Counted from the first letter of the stretch, positions 10,339-20,133 are shown. The stretch is DNA of 64,000 bases from Oceanibaculum nanhaiense (GCF_002148795.1 NZ_MPOB01000012.1:27142-91141); one strand, 5' to 3'. Numbers and translations are program-made. The notes: a model not told the origin generated them from the sequence alone.

Positions 10339-11277
10339 ATGCTGCGCTATCTCGCTTCGCGCGGGGCGCGGGCCCTGATCACCATCTTTCTGGTGCTCAG
10401 CTTCGCCTTCATTATCCTGCGCCTGTCCGGCGATCCCGCCCTGCTGATCCTGTCGCCCGATGCGCCGCCCGAGGCGCTGGAGGCGTTCCGCCAGGGCTGG
10501 GGGCTGGATGCACCCTTATGGAAACAATATCTGGGATATTTCGTGAATATTCTGGAGGGCAATCTCGGCCAGTCGATGCGCGACGGCCGCCCGGCTATTG
10601 ATCTGGTGCTGGAACGCATCCCGGCGACGCTGGCGATCACCCTGCCGGCCTTCGCGCTGAAGCTGCTGATCGGCATCCCGGCCGGCATCTTCGCGGCGCT
10701 GAACCGCAACTCGCTGACAGACCGGCTGGTGATGAGCCTGTCGGTTGCCGGCTACACCGTGCCCAGCTTCGTACTGGGGCTGGTGCTGGTGCTGATCTTC
10801 GCGGTCAATCTCGGTTGGCTGCCCAGTGGCGGCTTTACCAGCCCGATGCACGCCATCCTGCCGGCGGTGACGCTGGGCATGGGCGGGGCGGCGGTGCTGG
10901 CGCGCTTCACCCGCTCGGCGATGCTGGAGGTGCTGGGCCAGCCCTATATCCGTACAGCCTCCGCCAAGGGGCTGGTGTGGCGGCTGGTGGTTACCGGCCA
11001 TGCGCTGCCGAACGCGGCGATCCCGACCGTCACCATCGTCGGCTTCATGGTCGGCAGCCTGATCGCCGGCGCGGTGGTGGTGGAGAGCGTGTTCTCCTGG
11101 CCCGGCGTGGGGCGGCTGCTGGTCTCCGCCGTTGCCAACCGCGACCTGGCCGTGGTGCAGGCCATCCTGCTGCTGGTCGCGGCCTGCATGGTAACCTCCA
11201 ACCTGGTCGTCGATGCGCTGTATGGCTGGATCGATCCACGCCTGCGCAGCGGCCGCACCGTGAAGGCGGGGGGCTGA
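10339..11277 (+). CDS. dppB: Peptide-type ABC transporter permease (DppB-like)
   Basis: 312-residue membrane protein beginning MLRYLASRGARALITIFLVLSF, the usual DppB N-terminus, with six hydrophobic helices and the coupling motif near YIRTASAKGL. Start preceded by AAGGAGACGGTCC. Located between the ATPases and dppC, 11 bp after dppF. Confidence 0.88.
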   Translation: MLRYLASRGARALITIFLVLSFAFIILRLSGDPALLILSPDAPPEALEAFRQGWGLDAPLWKQYLGYFVNILEGNLGQSMRDGRPAIDLVLERIPATLAITLPAFALKLLIGIPAGIFAALNRNSLTDRLVMSLSVAGYTVPSFVLGLVLVLIFAVNLGWLPSGGFTSPMHAILPAVTLGMGGAAVLARFTRSAMLEVLGQPYIRTASAKGLVWRLVVTGHALPNAAIPTVTIVGFMVGSLIAGAVVVESVFSWPGVGRLLVSAVANRDLAVVQAILLLVAACMVTSNLVVDALYGWIDPRLRSGRTVKAGG

Positions 11278-11279
11278 TC

Positions 11280-12176
11280 ATGGCCAGCATTGAAACCACG
11301 TCACCCGCCGCCGAAGCAGCTCCGGCCGAACGCGGCAAGCTGTCCCGCTTTCTGGAGGCCTACCCGCCGCTGGTCCTGTTCGGCGGCGCCTGGATCGTCG
11401 CCATGCTGGTGGTGGCACTGCTGGCGGATTTGCTGACTCCCTATGTGTTCAGCGCGCTTGACCTGAAGGCGCGGCTCGCGCCGCCGGTGTTCATGGGCGG
11501 CACCTGGGCGCATCCGCTGGGCACCGACGAGCTGGGCCGCGACGTGCTGTCCCGTCTGATCATATCGATCCGCATCAGTCTGCTGATCGCCTTCGCCAGT
11601 ACCATCCTGTCCGCCACCATCGGCGTGCTGCTGGGCTTCATCGCGGCGCATTTCCGCGGCTGGGTCGAGCAGGTTGTGCTGACGCTGATCGACTTCCAGG
11701 CCTCGATGCCGTTCATGATCATCGCGCTGGCGGTGCTGGCCTTCTTCGGCAACACGCTGACGCTGTTCATCTGCCTGATGGGCTTCTATGGCTGGGAGCG
11801 CGCGGCCCGCATCGCCCGTGGCCTGACCATCGCCGCCAACGAGCAGGGCTATGCCGCCGCCGTGCGCGACATCGGCGCGTCGCCCTTGCGCGTCTATGGG
11901 CTGCATGTGCTGCCGAACATCGCCAGCACGCTGATCGTCAGCGTCACGCTGACCTTCCCGGAGGTGATCCTGCTGGAATCCGGCCTGTCCTTCCTGGGGC
12001 TCGGCGTGCAGCCGCCGATGACCAGCCTGGGTAATATGGTGGGCTATGGCCGGGAATATCTGCAATCCGCCCCCTGGATTCTGCTTGCCCCCAGTGCTGT
12101 GATCGTTCTGACGACCTTCTCCATCAGTATGGTCGGCGACTGGCTGCGCGACCGGCTTGATCCCACCCTGCGTTAA
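11280..12176 (+). CDS. dppC: Peptide-type ABC transporter permease (DppC-like)
   Basis: 298-residue membrane permease with the DppC/OppC N-terminal loop ending HPLGTDELGRDVLSR and the coupling stretch YAAAVRDIGASPLR. Begins 2 bp after the dppB stop. Order A-D-F-B-C differs from the E. coli dppABCDF order; all five parts are present. Confidence 0.88.
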   Translation: MASIETTSPAAEAAPAERGKLSRFLEAYPPLVLFGGAWIVAMLVVALLADLLTPYVFSALDLKARLAPPVFMGGTWAHPLGTDELGRDVLSRLIISIRISLLIAFASTILSATIGVLLGFIAAHFRGWVEQVVLTLIDFQASMPFMIIALAVLAFFGNTLTLFICLMGFYGWERAARIARGLTIAANEQGYAAAVRDIGASPLRVYGLHVLPNIASTLIVSVTLTFPEVILLESGLSFLGLGVQPPMTSLGNMVGYGREYLQSAPWILLAPSAVIVLTTFSISMVGDWLRDRLDPTLR

Positions 12177-12189
12177 ATCCGAGGATAAA

Positions 12190-13731
12190 ATGAGCAAGCG
12201 CAAGAATGTGCTGTTGATCGTGGTGGACCAGTGGCGCGGCGACACGCTGCCGATGCTGGGCCATCCGGTGGTGAAGACCCCGAACATCGCTTCCCTGGCG
12301 GCGGAGGGCGTCACCTTCGCCCGGCACTATACCCAGGCGGTGCCCTGCGGCCCGGCGCGGGCCAGCCTGCTGACCGGCCTGTACATGATGAACCACCGGG
12401 CGGTGCAGAACACCATCCCGCTGGATGCGCGCCACAGCAATGTCGCCAAGGAGGCGCGCAAGAAGGGCTATGACCCGGCTATCGTCGGCTACACCACCAC
12501 AACGCCCGACCCGCGCGAGGTGGCGGCGGAAGACCCGCGCTTCAAGGTGCTGGGCGATCTGATGGATGGCTGGCGGCCGGTCGGCTCCTGGGGGCTGAAG
12601 ATGGAGGCCTATTTCTCCTGGGTGGCGGCGAACGGCTATAAGCTGCCGGACAATCCCTGGGATATCTGGCTGCCGCAGGATCTGGCGCCGGGCGAGATCG
12701 GGGCGACCCGCAAGCCGAGCCGCATTCCGGCGGAGCTGTCGGACACGGTGTGGTTTACCGACCGCGGCCTCGATTATATCCGGGGCGCCAACAACAAGCC
12801 CTGGTTCCTGCATCTGGGCTATTGGCGGCCGCATCCGCCCTTCGCGGCACCCGCACCCTATCACGACATGTTCGACCCCGCCGACTGCCCGCCACCGCTG
12901 CGCGCCGCCAGTGCCGAGGAGGAGGCGAAGCAGCACCCGATGCTGCGCTTCTATCTGGACTCGGTGAAGCGCAAGAGCTTCTTCGAGAATGGCGAGGGGC
13001 TGGGCGCCGACATGGACGAGGGCGAGGTGCGCCAGATGCGCGCCAGCTATTACGGGCTGATGGAGGAGATCGACGTCCATCTCGGCCGCGTGTTCCAGCA
13101 TCTGAAGGACAGCGGCCAGTGGGATGACACGCTGATCATCCTGACCTGCGACCATGGCGAGCAGCTGGGCGACCATCACCTGCTGGGCAAGCTCGGCTAT
13201 TTCGACCAGAGCTTCCACATCCCGATGATCGTGCGCGACCCCGATGCCAGCGCCAATGGCACGCGCGGCCAGATCGTGCGCCAATTCACCGAATCGGTCG
13301 ATCTGATGCCGACCGTGCTGGAATGGATCGGCCAGGAGTGTCCGCGCGCCTGCGATGGCCATTCCCTGCTGCCCTTCCTGCGCGATGGCGGGGCGCCGGA
13401 TAATTGGCGGCGTGAGGTGCATTATGAGTTCGATTTCCGCAATGTGTTCTATTCCAAGCCGGAGGAACCGCTGGGCCTGACCATGGACCAGTGCGCGCTG
13501 GCCGTGGTGCAGGACGAGAGCTGGAAATACGTGCATTTCGCGGCGCTGCCGCCGCTGCTGTTCGACCTGAAAAACGATCCCGGACAGTTCCACAATCTGG
13601 CCGAGGATCCGGCGCATGCGGTAACCGTGCGGGATTATGCCCAGCGCATGCTGAACTGGCGGTTGACCCATGCGGAACGCACGCTGACCGGCTATGCGGC
13701 GACACCGGAAGGGCTGATGCTGCGGCTGTAG
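12190..13731 (+). CDS. Phosphonate monoester hydrolase / arylsulfatase-like enzyme (PehA-type)
   Basis: 513-residue alkaline-phosphatase-superfamily hydrolase. Formylglycine signature CGPAR with Cys53; metal ligands in LLIVVDQWRGD (Asp13) and CDHGEQLGDHHLLGK. The stretches ASLLTGLYMMNHRAVQNT, YDPAIVGYTTTTPDPR, MRASYYGLMEEID and FAALPPLLFDL match what I know of rhizobial and Burkholderia phosphonate monoester hydrolases, better than ordinary arylsulfatases. These enzymes are promiscuous and cleave phosphonate monoesters, phosphodiesters and sulfate esters. Start ATG 12190 follows GAGGATAAA. It lies 13 bp after dppC, so it is probably co-transcribed with the importer. No signal peptide: cytoplasmic, acting after uptake. 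Confidence 0.86.
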   Translation: MSKRKNVLLIVVDQWRGDTLPMLGHPVVKTPNIASLAAEGVTFARHYTQAVPCGPARASLLTGLYMMNHRAVQNTIPLDARHSNVAKEARKKGYDPAIVGYTTTTPDPREVAAEDPRFKVLGDLMDGWRPVGSWGLKMEAYFSWVAANGYKLPDNPWDIWLPQDLAPGEIGATRKPSRIPAELSDTVWFTDRGLDYIRGANNKPWFLHLGYWRPHPPFAAPAPYHDMFDPADCPPPLRAASAEEEAKQHPMLRFYLDSVKRKSFFENGEGLGADMDEGEVRQMRASYYGLMEEIDVHLGRVFQHLKDSGQWDDTLIILTCDHGEQLGDHHLLGKLGYFDQSFHIPMIVRDPDASANGTRGQIVRQFTESVDLMPTVLEWIGQECPRACDGHSLLPFLRDGGAPDNWRREVHYEFDFRNVFYSKPEEPLGLTMDQCALAVVQDESWKYVHFAALPPLLFDLKNDPGQFHNLAEDPAHAVTVRDYAQRMLNWRLTHAERTLTGYAATPEGLMLRL

Positions 13732-13750
13732 GCATCTCCCGCTCTGGTCG

Positions 13751-13769
13751 ATAGCGACAAGTCCGCTAT
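13751..13769. other. Inverted repeat just upstream of cydD
   Basis: ATAGCG - ACAAGTC - CGCTAT, perfect 6-bp arms, ending 9 bp before the cydD start codon. It could be an operator or an mRNA hairpin affecting cydD translation; no known binding consensus is recognised. Confidence 0.35.
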
Positions 13770-13778
13770 AACAAGGGC

Positions 13779-15464
13779 ATGAGCGGGACGCCGAAGCAGG
13801 AGCATCTGGATCATCTCACCGGGGCGGAGGGGGCCGGCGCACGCCTGGCCGCCCGGATGGAGGTGCTGGCGGCGCTGCTGTGGATTCCCGCGGCGGCGCT
13901 GCTGGCAATCGCGATTGACGGCCTGATTTTCAGCGTCGAAATGGCGGATGATCTGCCGTTCTATCTGGCCGGCTTTCTGGCGATCGCCTTGCTGCGCAGC
14001 CTGCTGACGCTGCAGGCCGGGCGGCTGGCGACAAGATCGGCACTGGCGGTGCAAGGCCGGCTGCGTGGGGCACTGGCTGCCGCCCTGGCCCGGCAATCGC
14101 CATTCGATTCCGGACGCGTGGCCGCCGGGCAGGCTGCCGCGACCCTGACTGATCATGTTGGCGCGCTGGGGCCCTGGCTGACCCGCTACCAGCCGGCGCG
14201 GCTGAAGGTGGCGCTGGTGCCGGCCGCCATCGCGCTGGCGGTGCTGCCGGTCTCCTGGGCCGCATCCCTGGCGCTGCTGCTGGCGGGGCCGCTGATCCCG
14301 ATCTTTATGGCGCTGATCGGTCGACGTGCGCGGATTGCCAGCGAGCGGCAGTTTGCCGAGTTGAACTCGATGAATGCCTATCTGCTGGACCGGCTGCAGG
14401 GGGTGACGACGATCCGCCTGCTAGGGGCGGGCGGGCAGGCGCTTGCCCGGCTGGAACAGGCGGCGGAGGCGCTGCGCATCGGCACCATGCGGGTGCTGCG
14501 GCTGGCCTTCCTGTCCTCGGCGGTGCTGGAGCTGTTCGCCGCAATTGGTGTGGCGCTGGTGGCGGTCTATGTCGGATTCAGCCTTTTGGGCTATCTGCGG
14601 TTCGGTGCTTATGACGCGCCGCTGACACTAGCCGAGGGTCTGTTCATCCTGCTGCTGGCGCCGGATTTCTTCCTGCCGATGCGGGATTTCGCGGCCAGCT
14701 ATCACGACCGCGCTGCCGCCGAGGCCGCTGGCGAGACGGTAACCGGTATTCTGGAGTCCGGACGTCCTGCCTTGCTGGGCACCGGTGCCGCGTCGGCACC
14801 GCTGGACGGTCCGGCCAATATCCGGATTTCCGGGCTGCGGGCGGGGTATGGCGATGCTGCCGTGCTGGAGGGGATGGAGCTGGAGATAGCGCCCGGCGAA
14901 CGGGTGGCGCTGGTCGGCCCCAGCGGGTCGGGAAAATCGACCCTGCTGGCGCTGATCGCCGGATTGCTGCGCGCCGATGCCGGCACGGTCCAGGTGGCCG
15001 GGCAGGCATTGACCGATGCCACCGCCGATGGCTGGCGGGCCAGGCTGGCCTGGGTCGGGCAGCGGCCCTATTTCCTGCATGGCAGCCTGCGCCGCAACCT
15101 GACTCTGGACCGGCCCGGACGAACCCGTACCGATATCGAGGACGCACTGCGTCTTGCCTCGGCCGAGGCTGTTGTAGCGCGCTTGCCGCAGGGCGATGCC
15201 ACCCTGCTGGGCGAGGCCGGGCAGGGTGTATCCGGCGGCGAGGGGCAGCGGCTGGCGGTGGCGCGCGCCGCGCTGCGCGGGGCGGAGATCATCCTGGCTG
15301 ACGAGCCGACCGCGCATCTGGATGGGGAAACGGCGGCGGCTGTCGCGGACGGGCTGTTCCGGCTGAGTGCCGGCCGCATGCTGATTCTCGCCACCCATGA
15401 CGAGGCGCTGGCGGCGCGTTGCGACCGGATCGTAAGGCTGCCGCAAGGATGGCGAATGGCATGA
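13779..15464 (+). CDS. cydD: Thiol reductant ABC exporter subunit CydD
   Basis: 561-residue fused permease-ATPase. N-terminal half has about six hydrophobic helices; C-terminal half carries Walker A GPSGSGKSTLL, signature VSGGEGQRLAVARAAL, Walker B IILADEPTAHLD and H-loop ATHDEAL. CydDC exports cysteine/glutathione to the periplasm and is needed to assemble cytochrome bd; the cydAB genes that follow support this over a generic exporter. Overlaps cydC by 4 bp. Only a weak Shine-Dalgarno (CAAGGGC) precedes the start. Confidence 0.87.
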   Translation: MSGTPKQEHLDHLTGAEGAGARLAARMEVLAALLWIPAAALLAIAIDGLIFSVEMADDLPFYLAGFLAIALLRSLLTLQAGRLATRSALAVQGRLRGALAAALARQSPFDSGRVAAGQAAATLTDHVGALGPWLTRYQPARLKVALVPAAIALAVLPVSWAASLALLLAGPLIPIFMALIGRRARIASERQFAELNSMNAYLLDRLQGVTTIRLLGAGGQALARLEQAAEALRIGTMRVLRLAFLSSAVLELFAAIGVALVAVYVGFSLLGYLRFGAYDAPLTLAEGLFILLLAPDFFLPMRDFAASYHDRAAAEAAGETVTGILESGRPALLGTGAASAPLDGPANIRISGLRAGYGDAAVLEGMELEIAPGERVALVGPSGSGKSTLLALIAGLLRADAGTVQVAGQALTDATADGWRARLAWVGQRPYFLHGSLRRNLTLDRPGRTRTDIEDALRLASAEAVVARLPQGDATLLGEAGQGVSGGEGQRLAVARAALRGAEIILADEPTAHLDGETAAAVADGLFRLSAGRMLILATHDEALAARCDRIVRLPQGWRMA

Positions 15465-17113
15465 AGGCGCTGCTCTCGATCCTGGGACTGTTCTGGCGCG
15501 GCCACCCCTGGTGGTTCCTTATGGGGCTGGCGCTCGCCATCCTCAGCCTTGCCGCCGGCATCGGCCTGCTGGCGCTGGCTGGCTGGTTCATTGCGGCGAC
15601 CGCGCTGGCCGGGGCGGCGGGGCTGGGGCTTGCCTTCAACTTCTTCAGCCCGAGTGCCGGCATCCGCTTCCTGGCGATCCTGCGCACTGCCGGCCGCTAT
15701 GGCGAGCGGGTGGTGACGCACGAGGCGACGCTGCGCTTCCTGGCGAAATTACGGGTCACCGTCTTCGGCAGCCTGCTGACGCATGATTTCTCCAGCCTCG
15801 CGCGGATTCGCGGTGGCGATTTCCTGCAACGCCTGACCGGCGATATCGACCTGCTGGACGCGCTCTATCTGCGCCTCGCCGTGCCGCTGTTGTCGGCATT
15901 GACGGTCATCGCCGCGCTGTCCGGCCTGTTGCTGGCCCTGGATATCTGGCTGGCGCTGGGCGTCGGCGCGCTGCTGGCCTTGACCGGCATTCTGCTGCCG
16001 GCCCTGCTGGGCTATGCGACGCGCCGCGCCGCACGCCGGCTGACCGTGGGCGAACGCGCCTTGCGCCTGCGGACCGTCGATCTGTCACGCGGCCAGGTGG
16101 AACTCGCCATGGCCGGCAGGCTGGCGGCGCAGCGCGACGCTATCGGCAAAGCGCATGGGGTTGCCGAGGCGGCTTCGCTGGCGATCAACCGGCAGGAGAC
16201 ACTGGCCGGGGCCAGCCTGTTCGTCGCCGGGCAGGCGGCACTGGCTTTCGCCCTGTGGCGCGGTGCCGTGCTGCTACGCGACGGTCAGATTGACGGCGCG
16301 CTGCTGGCGATGGTCCTGCTGCTGGTGCTGGGCGCGACAGAGGCGCTCACCCTGCTGCGGCGTGGCCTGTTCGAGCTGGGCCGCACCATTCTGGCTGCCC
16401 GGCGCATTGTTCCTTATGCCGCTGGCGCACAGCGCTTGCCGGTTACGCCGGGCAGGCTGTTGGGCGGGCCGCTGACGCTGGAGGCGGTGAGCTTCCGCTA
16501 TGCGCCGGGCCGCCATCCGGTCCTGAACGGGATCACCGACAATATCCAGCCGGGCGAATGCGTCGCGCTGGTCGGCCCCAGCGGGTCGGGCAAATCGACG
16601 CTGCTGGGACTGGTCGCCGGGATGCACATGCCAAGCTCTGGCCACATCCTGATTGGCGGGCAGGCGCTGGACTCCATTGCAGAGCCGGATCTGCGCCGGA
16701 CGGTCGGCTTGCTCGGCCAGCGCACGGAGCTGTTTCGTGACAGCATCGCCGGCAATCTGCGCCTCGCTCGACCGGATGCCGACGAGGCCGCGCTCTGGCA
16801 GGCGCTGCGCCGTGCCGGGCTGGAACAGGCGATCCGTCGTCTGCCACGGGGGCTGGAAACGGTGCTGGGCGATGAAGGGATCGGTTTGTCTGGCGGCGAA
16901 CGGCGGCGGTTGGCGCTCGCCCGGCTGATTCTGATCGACCCGGTTATCTGGCTGCTGGACGAACCGACGGAAGGGCTGGACCGGGCGCTTGCGGCCGCCG
17001 TTCTGGACGACATCCTCGCGGCGGCCAAGGGAAAGATCGTGCTGCTGGCGACGCACCGCCCGGAGGAGGCGGCCAAAGCGCATCGCGTCCTGCGCCTTGA
17101 TATGGCAAGCTGA
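15461..17113 (+). CDS. cydC: Thiol reductant ABC exporter subunit CydC
   Basis: 550-residue permease-ATPase partner of CydD, starting MKALLSILGLFWRGHPWW; the tract GWFIAATALAGAAGLGLAFNF is typical of CydC. Walker A GPSGSGKSTLL, signature LSGGERRRLALARL, Walker B VIWLLDEPTEGLD. Start at 15461 overlaps the cydD stop (ATGA) and is 8 bp from AAGGATGG; an ATG at 15449 is an alternative. A 106-bp gap separates it from cydA. Confidence 0.87.
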   Translation: MKALLSILGLFWRGHPWWFLMGLALAILSLAAGIGLLALAGWFIAATALAGAAGLGLAFNFFSPSAGIRFLAILRTAGRYGERVVTHEATLRFLAKLRVTVFGSLLTHDFSSLARIRGGDFLQRLTGDIDLLDALYLRLAVPLLSALTVIAALSGLLLALDIWLALGVGALLALTGILLPALLGYATRRAARRLTVGERALRLRTVDLSRGQVELAMAGRLAAQRDAIGKAHGVAEAASLAINRQETLAGASLFVAGQAALAFALWRGAVLLRDGQIDGALLAMVLLLVLGATEALTLLRRGLFELGRTILAARRIVPYAAGAQRLPVTPGRLLGGPLTLEAVSFRYAPGRHPVLNGITDNIQPGECVALVGPSGSGKSTLLGLVAGMHMPSSGHILIGGQALDSIAEPDLRRTVGLLGQRTELFRDSIAGNLRLARPDADEAALWQALRRAGLEQAIRRLPRGLETVLGDEGIGLSGGERRRLALARLILIDPVIWLLDEPTEGLDRALAAAVLDDILAAAKGKIVLLATHRPEEAAKAHRVLRLDMAS

Positions 17114-17219
17114 ATATACACGAGCGCGCCGGAAAAAATGTCCCAGGGCAAATCGGTCGCATGGGCTTCCAGCGAGAAGACGCGCATTTTATCTGCGAAG
17201 TCGCAAAGATAGGACCGCC

Positions 17220-18812
17220 ATGGAACTCGATATCGTTGCGCTGTCTCGCCTGCAGTTCGCCATGACAGCGATGTACCATTTCCTTTTCGTGCCGCTGACC
17301 ATCGGCCTGTCCGTCCTGATCGCCATCATGGAGACGGTCTATGTGATGACCGACCGTGTGATCTGGCGGCAGATGACGAAATTCTGGGGCCTGCTGTTCG
17401 GCATCAATTTCGCCCTGGGCGTGGCCACCGGCATCACCATGGAGTTCCAGTTCGGCATGAACTGGAGCTATTTCAGCCATTATGTCGGTGATGTGTTCGG
17501 CGCGCCGCTGGCCATCGAGGGGCTGATGGCCTTCTTCCTGGAGGCGACCTTTGTCGGGCTGTTCTTCTTCGGCTGGGAGAAGCTGTCCAAGCGCCAGCAT
17601 CTGATGACCACCTGGCTGGTCGCCATCGGGTCCAACTTTTCCGCGCTGTGGATTCTGATCGCCAATGGCTGGATGCAGAATCCGGTGGGGGCGGCGTTCA
17701 ATCCCGAGACCATGCGGATGGAGATCGTCAGCTTCTACGAGGTGCTGTTCAACGAGGTGGCGCAGGCGAAGTTCGTGCACACCGTCTCCGCCGGCTATGT
17801 CACCGCCTCGATCTTCGTGCTGGGCGTCAGCGCCCTGTATCTGCTGCAGGGGCGGCATGTCGCGCTGGCCAAGCGGTCGATGGCGGTGGCGGCGAGCTTC
17901 GGCCTGGCCTCGGCGCTCAGTGTCGTGGTGCTGGGTGACGAGAGCGGTTATGCCGCCACCCAGCATCAGCGCATGAAGCTGGCGGCGATGGAAGGCATGT
18001 GGCGGACCGAGCCGGCGCCGGCAGGGTTCACCATTGTCGGCTTTCCGGACCAGGAAGCGCGCGAGACGCATTATGCGATCCATGTGCCCTATGTGCTGGG
18101 CCTGATCTCCACGCGGTCGCTCACCCGCGAGGTGCCGGGCATCGAGGAGCTGGTGGTGGAATCCGAACGCCGCGTGCGCAGCGGCATCCTGGCCTATACA
18201 GCGCTGAACGATATCCGCAGCAATCCGCCGGGCGAAACGCATCCGGCGGTGGCCGCGCAGTTCGAGGAGAATGGCCGCAATCTCGGCTATGCCTATCTGC
18301 TGAAACGCTACATCGACGATCCGGCGGAGGCGACGCCGGAGCAGATCGAAAAGGCGGCCTGGGACACGGTGCCCCGTGTGTTCCCGCTGTTCTGGTCTTT
18401 CCGCATCATGGTCGGACTGGGCTTCTTCTTCATCCTGCTGACGGGCGTGTTCTTCTATCTTTCCTCGACGCAGCAGCTCGACAAGCGGCGCTGGTTGCTC
18501 TGGGTCGCCGTCTGGTCGATCCCGCTGCCCTGGGTTGCGGCCGAGCTTGGCTGGTTCGTCGCCGAGTATGGCCGCCAGCCCTGGGTGATCGAGGGCATGC
18601 TGCCGACCGCCTACGCGGTCTCCTCGCTGGGGATCGGCCAGGTGCTGTTCACGATTGCCGGGTTCGCGCTGTTCTATACGGTGCTGGCGGTGGTCGAGGT
18701 GGCGTTGATGGTGAAATACATCCGCAAAGGGCCGCAGCCTGAAGGGCCGCTGGATGCCGAGGGCATGCAGCGCCGGCCCACTACCTCTCCTGTCCCGGCA
18801 CCGGCGGAGTAA
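17220..18812 (+). CDS. cydA: Cytochrome bd ubiquinol oxidase subunit I
   Basis: 530-residue polytopic quinol oxidase subunit that reduces O2 to water. Visible haem ligands: His20 (haem b595, in AMTAMYHF), His187 (haem b558, in KFVHTVSAGY) and the Met of SFRIMVGLGF; proton-channel acids Glu100 and Glu108 (AIEGLMAFFLEATF) are present. Length and the long Q-loop between about residues 255 and 385 are like E. coli bd-I, not the short cyanide-insensitive-oxidase form. Start ATG follows AAAGATAGGACCGCC. In the cydDCABX operon. Confidence 0.93.
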   Translation: MELDIVALSRLQFAMTAMYHFLFVPLTIGLSVLIAIMETVYVMTDRVIWRQMTKFWGLLFGINFALGVATGITMEFQFGMNWSYFSHYVGDVFGAPLAIEGLMAFFLEATFVGLFFFGWEKLSKRQHLMTTWLVAIGSNFSALWILIANGWMQNPVGAAFNPETMRMEIVSFYEVLFNEVAQAKFVHTVSAGYVTASIFVLGVSALYLLQGRHVALAKRSMAVAASFGLASALSVVVLGDESGYAATQHQRMKLAAMEGMWRTEPAPAGFTIVGFPDQEARETHYAIHVPYVLGLISTRSLTREVPGIEELVVESERRVRSGILAYTALNDIRSNPPGETHPAVAAQFEENGRNLGYAYLLKRYIDDPAEATPEQIEKAAWDTVPRVFPLFWSFRIMVGLGFFFILLTGVFFYLSSTQQLDKRRWLLWVAVWSIPLPWVAAELGWFVAEYGRQPWVIEGMLPTAYAVSSLGIGQVLFTIAGFALFYTVLAVVEVALMVKYIRKGPQPEGPLDAEGMQRRPTTSPVPAPAE

Positions 18813-18817
18813 CGGTC

Positions 18818-19972
18818 ATGATCCTTTACGAATTCATCGACTACGATACGCTGAAGCTGACCTGGTGGGTGCTGCTGGGCGTGCTGCTGATCGGCTTCGC
18901 CGTCACCGACGGTTTCGATATGGGCGTGGGCACGCTGCTGCCCTTCGCCGCCCGCACCGACATGGAGCGGCGGATCGCCATCAACACCATCGCCCCGGTG
19001 TGGGAAGGCAACCAGGTCTGGTTCATTCTGGGGGGCGGCGCGATCTTTGCCGCCTGGCCACCGCTCTACGCCGTCAGCTTCTCCGGTTTCTACATCGCCA
19101 TGTTCCTGATCCTGGCGGCATTGATCCTGCGGCCGGTCGCCTTCAAGTACCGCTCGAAGCGGCAAGATCCGCGCTGGCGCTCGACCTGGGACTGGGCGCT
19201 GTTCATCGGCGGCTTCGTACCGGCGCTGGTGTTCGGCGTGGCCGTCGGCAACGTGTTGCAGGGCGTCCCCTTCCGGTTGAGCGACGAGTTGCGGTCCTTC
19301 TATGAGGGCGGCTTCTTCGGCCTGCTGAATCCGTTCGCACTGCTGTGCGGGCTGCTCAGCGTGGCGATGCTGCTGATGCATGGCGGCGCCTGGCTGGGGC
19401 TGAAGGCCACGGGCATGGTCGCAGTGCGCGCGCGAACTTTCGGCATGCTGGCGGCGATCGCGGTGATCGTGCTGTTCGCGCTGGGCGGTGTGTGGGTCTG
19501 GCTCGGCATCGACGGCTACCGCATCCTGTCCGGCATCACGCCGGACATGGCCAGCAACCCGCTGCGCAAGCAGGTAGCGGTGGAGGCCGGCGCCTGGTTC
19601 ACCAATTACGGCGCGCATCCCTGGATGTTGATTGCCCCGGCGCTGGGCTTCCTGGGCGCGCTGGGTGCATTGCTGGGCCTCGCACGGCAGCGGGAGGTTT
19701 CGACCTTCCTGTTCTCCAAGCTCAGCGTGGTCGGGATCATCTCGACGGTTGGCCTGTCGATGTTCCCGTTCATCCTGCCCAGCTCCATCGATCCGCGCTC
19801 CAGCCTTACGGTGTGGGATTCCGGCTCCAGCCATTCGACCCTGTTCAACATGCTGGTGGCGACGGTGATCTTCCTGCCGCTGATCCTGGTCTATACGAGC
19901 TGGGTGTACAAAGTGCTGTGGGGCAAGGTGACCGCCAAGGATATCGAGGACAGCCAGGACACGGCTTACTGA
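18818..19972 (+). CDS. cydB: Cytochrome bd ubiquinol oxidase subunit II
   Basis: 384-residue membrane subunit, length like E. coli CydB. N-terminal GFAVTDGFDMGVGTLLPF and TIAPVWEGNQVWFILGGGA are signature stretches. Starts 5 bp after cydA; forms the heterodimer with CydA and is followed by cydX. Confidence 0.93.
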   Translation: MILYEFIDYDTLKLTWWVLLGVLLIGFAVTDGFDMGVGTLLPFAARTDMERRIAINTIAPVWEGNQVWFILGGGAIFAAWPPLYAVSFSGFYIAMFLILAALILRPVAFKYRSKRQDPRWRSTWDWALFIGGFVPALVFGVAVGNVLQGVPFRLSDELRSFYEGGFFGLLNPFALLCGLLSVAMLLMHGGAWLGLKATGMVAVRARTFGMLAAIAVIVLFALGGVWVWLGIDGYRILSGITPDMASNPLRKQVAVEAGAWFTNYGAHPWMLIAPALGFLGALGALLGLARQREVSTFLFSKLSVVGIISTVGLSMFPFILPSSIDPRSSLTVWDSGSSHSTLFNMLVATVIFLPLILVYTSWVYKVLWGKVTAKDIEDSQDTAY

Positions 19973-19984
19973 GGAGAGACTGCG

Positions 19985-20104
19985 ATGTGGTATTTCGCCT
20001 GGTTGCTGGGCCTGCCGCTGGCGGCAGCGTTCGCCATCCTGAACGCGATGTGGTTTGAACTGATGGAAGAAGACCGTAAGAAAGAGGGCTCTGATATACC
20101 CTGA
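19985..20104 (+). CDS. cydX: Cytochrome bd small subunit CydX
   Basis: 39-residue single-span membrane protein, reading MWYFAWLLGLPLAAAFAILN then an acidic/basic tail ending in DIP. The N-terminus MWYFAW-LG is the CydX/YbgT hallmark; CydX stabilises the haem site of CydAB. GGAGA lies 6-7 bases before the ATG, 12 bp after cydB. Too short for most automatic gene finders. Confidence 0.9.
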   Translation: MWYFAWLLGLPLAAAFAILNAMWFELMEEDRKKEGSDIP

Positions 20105-20133
20105 CAGGAAATTCCATAAGAAACGTTCGTAAA

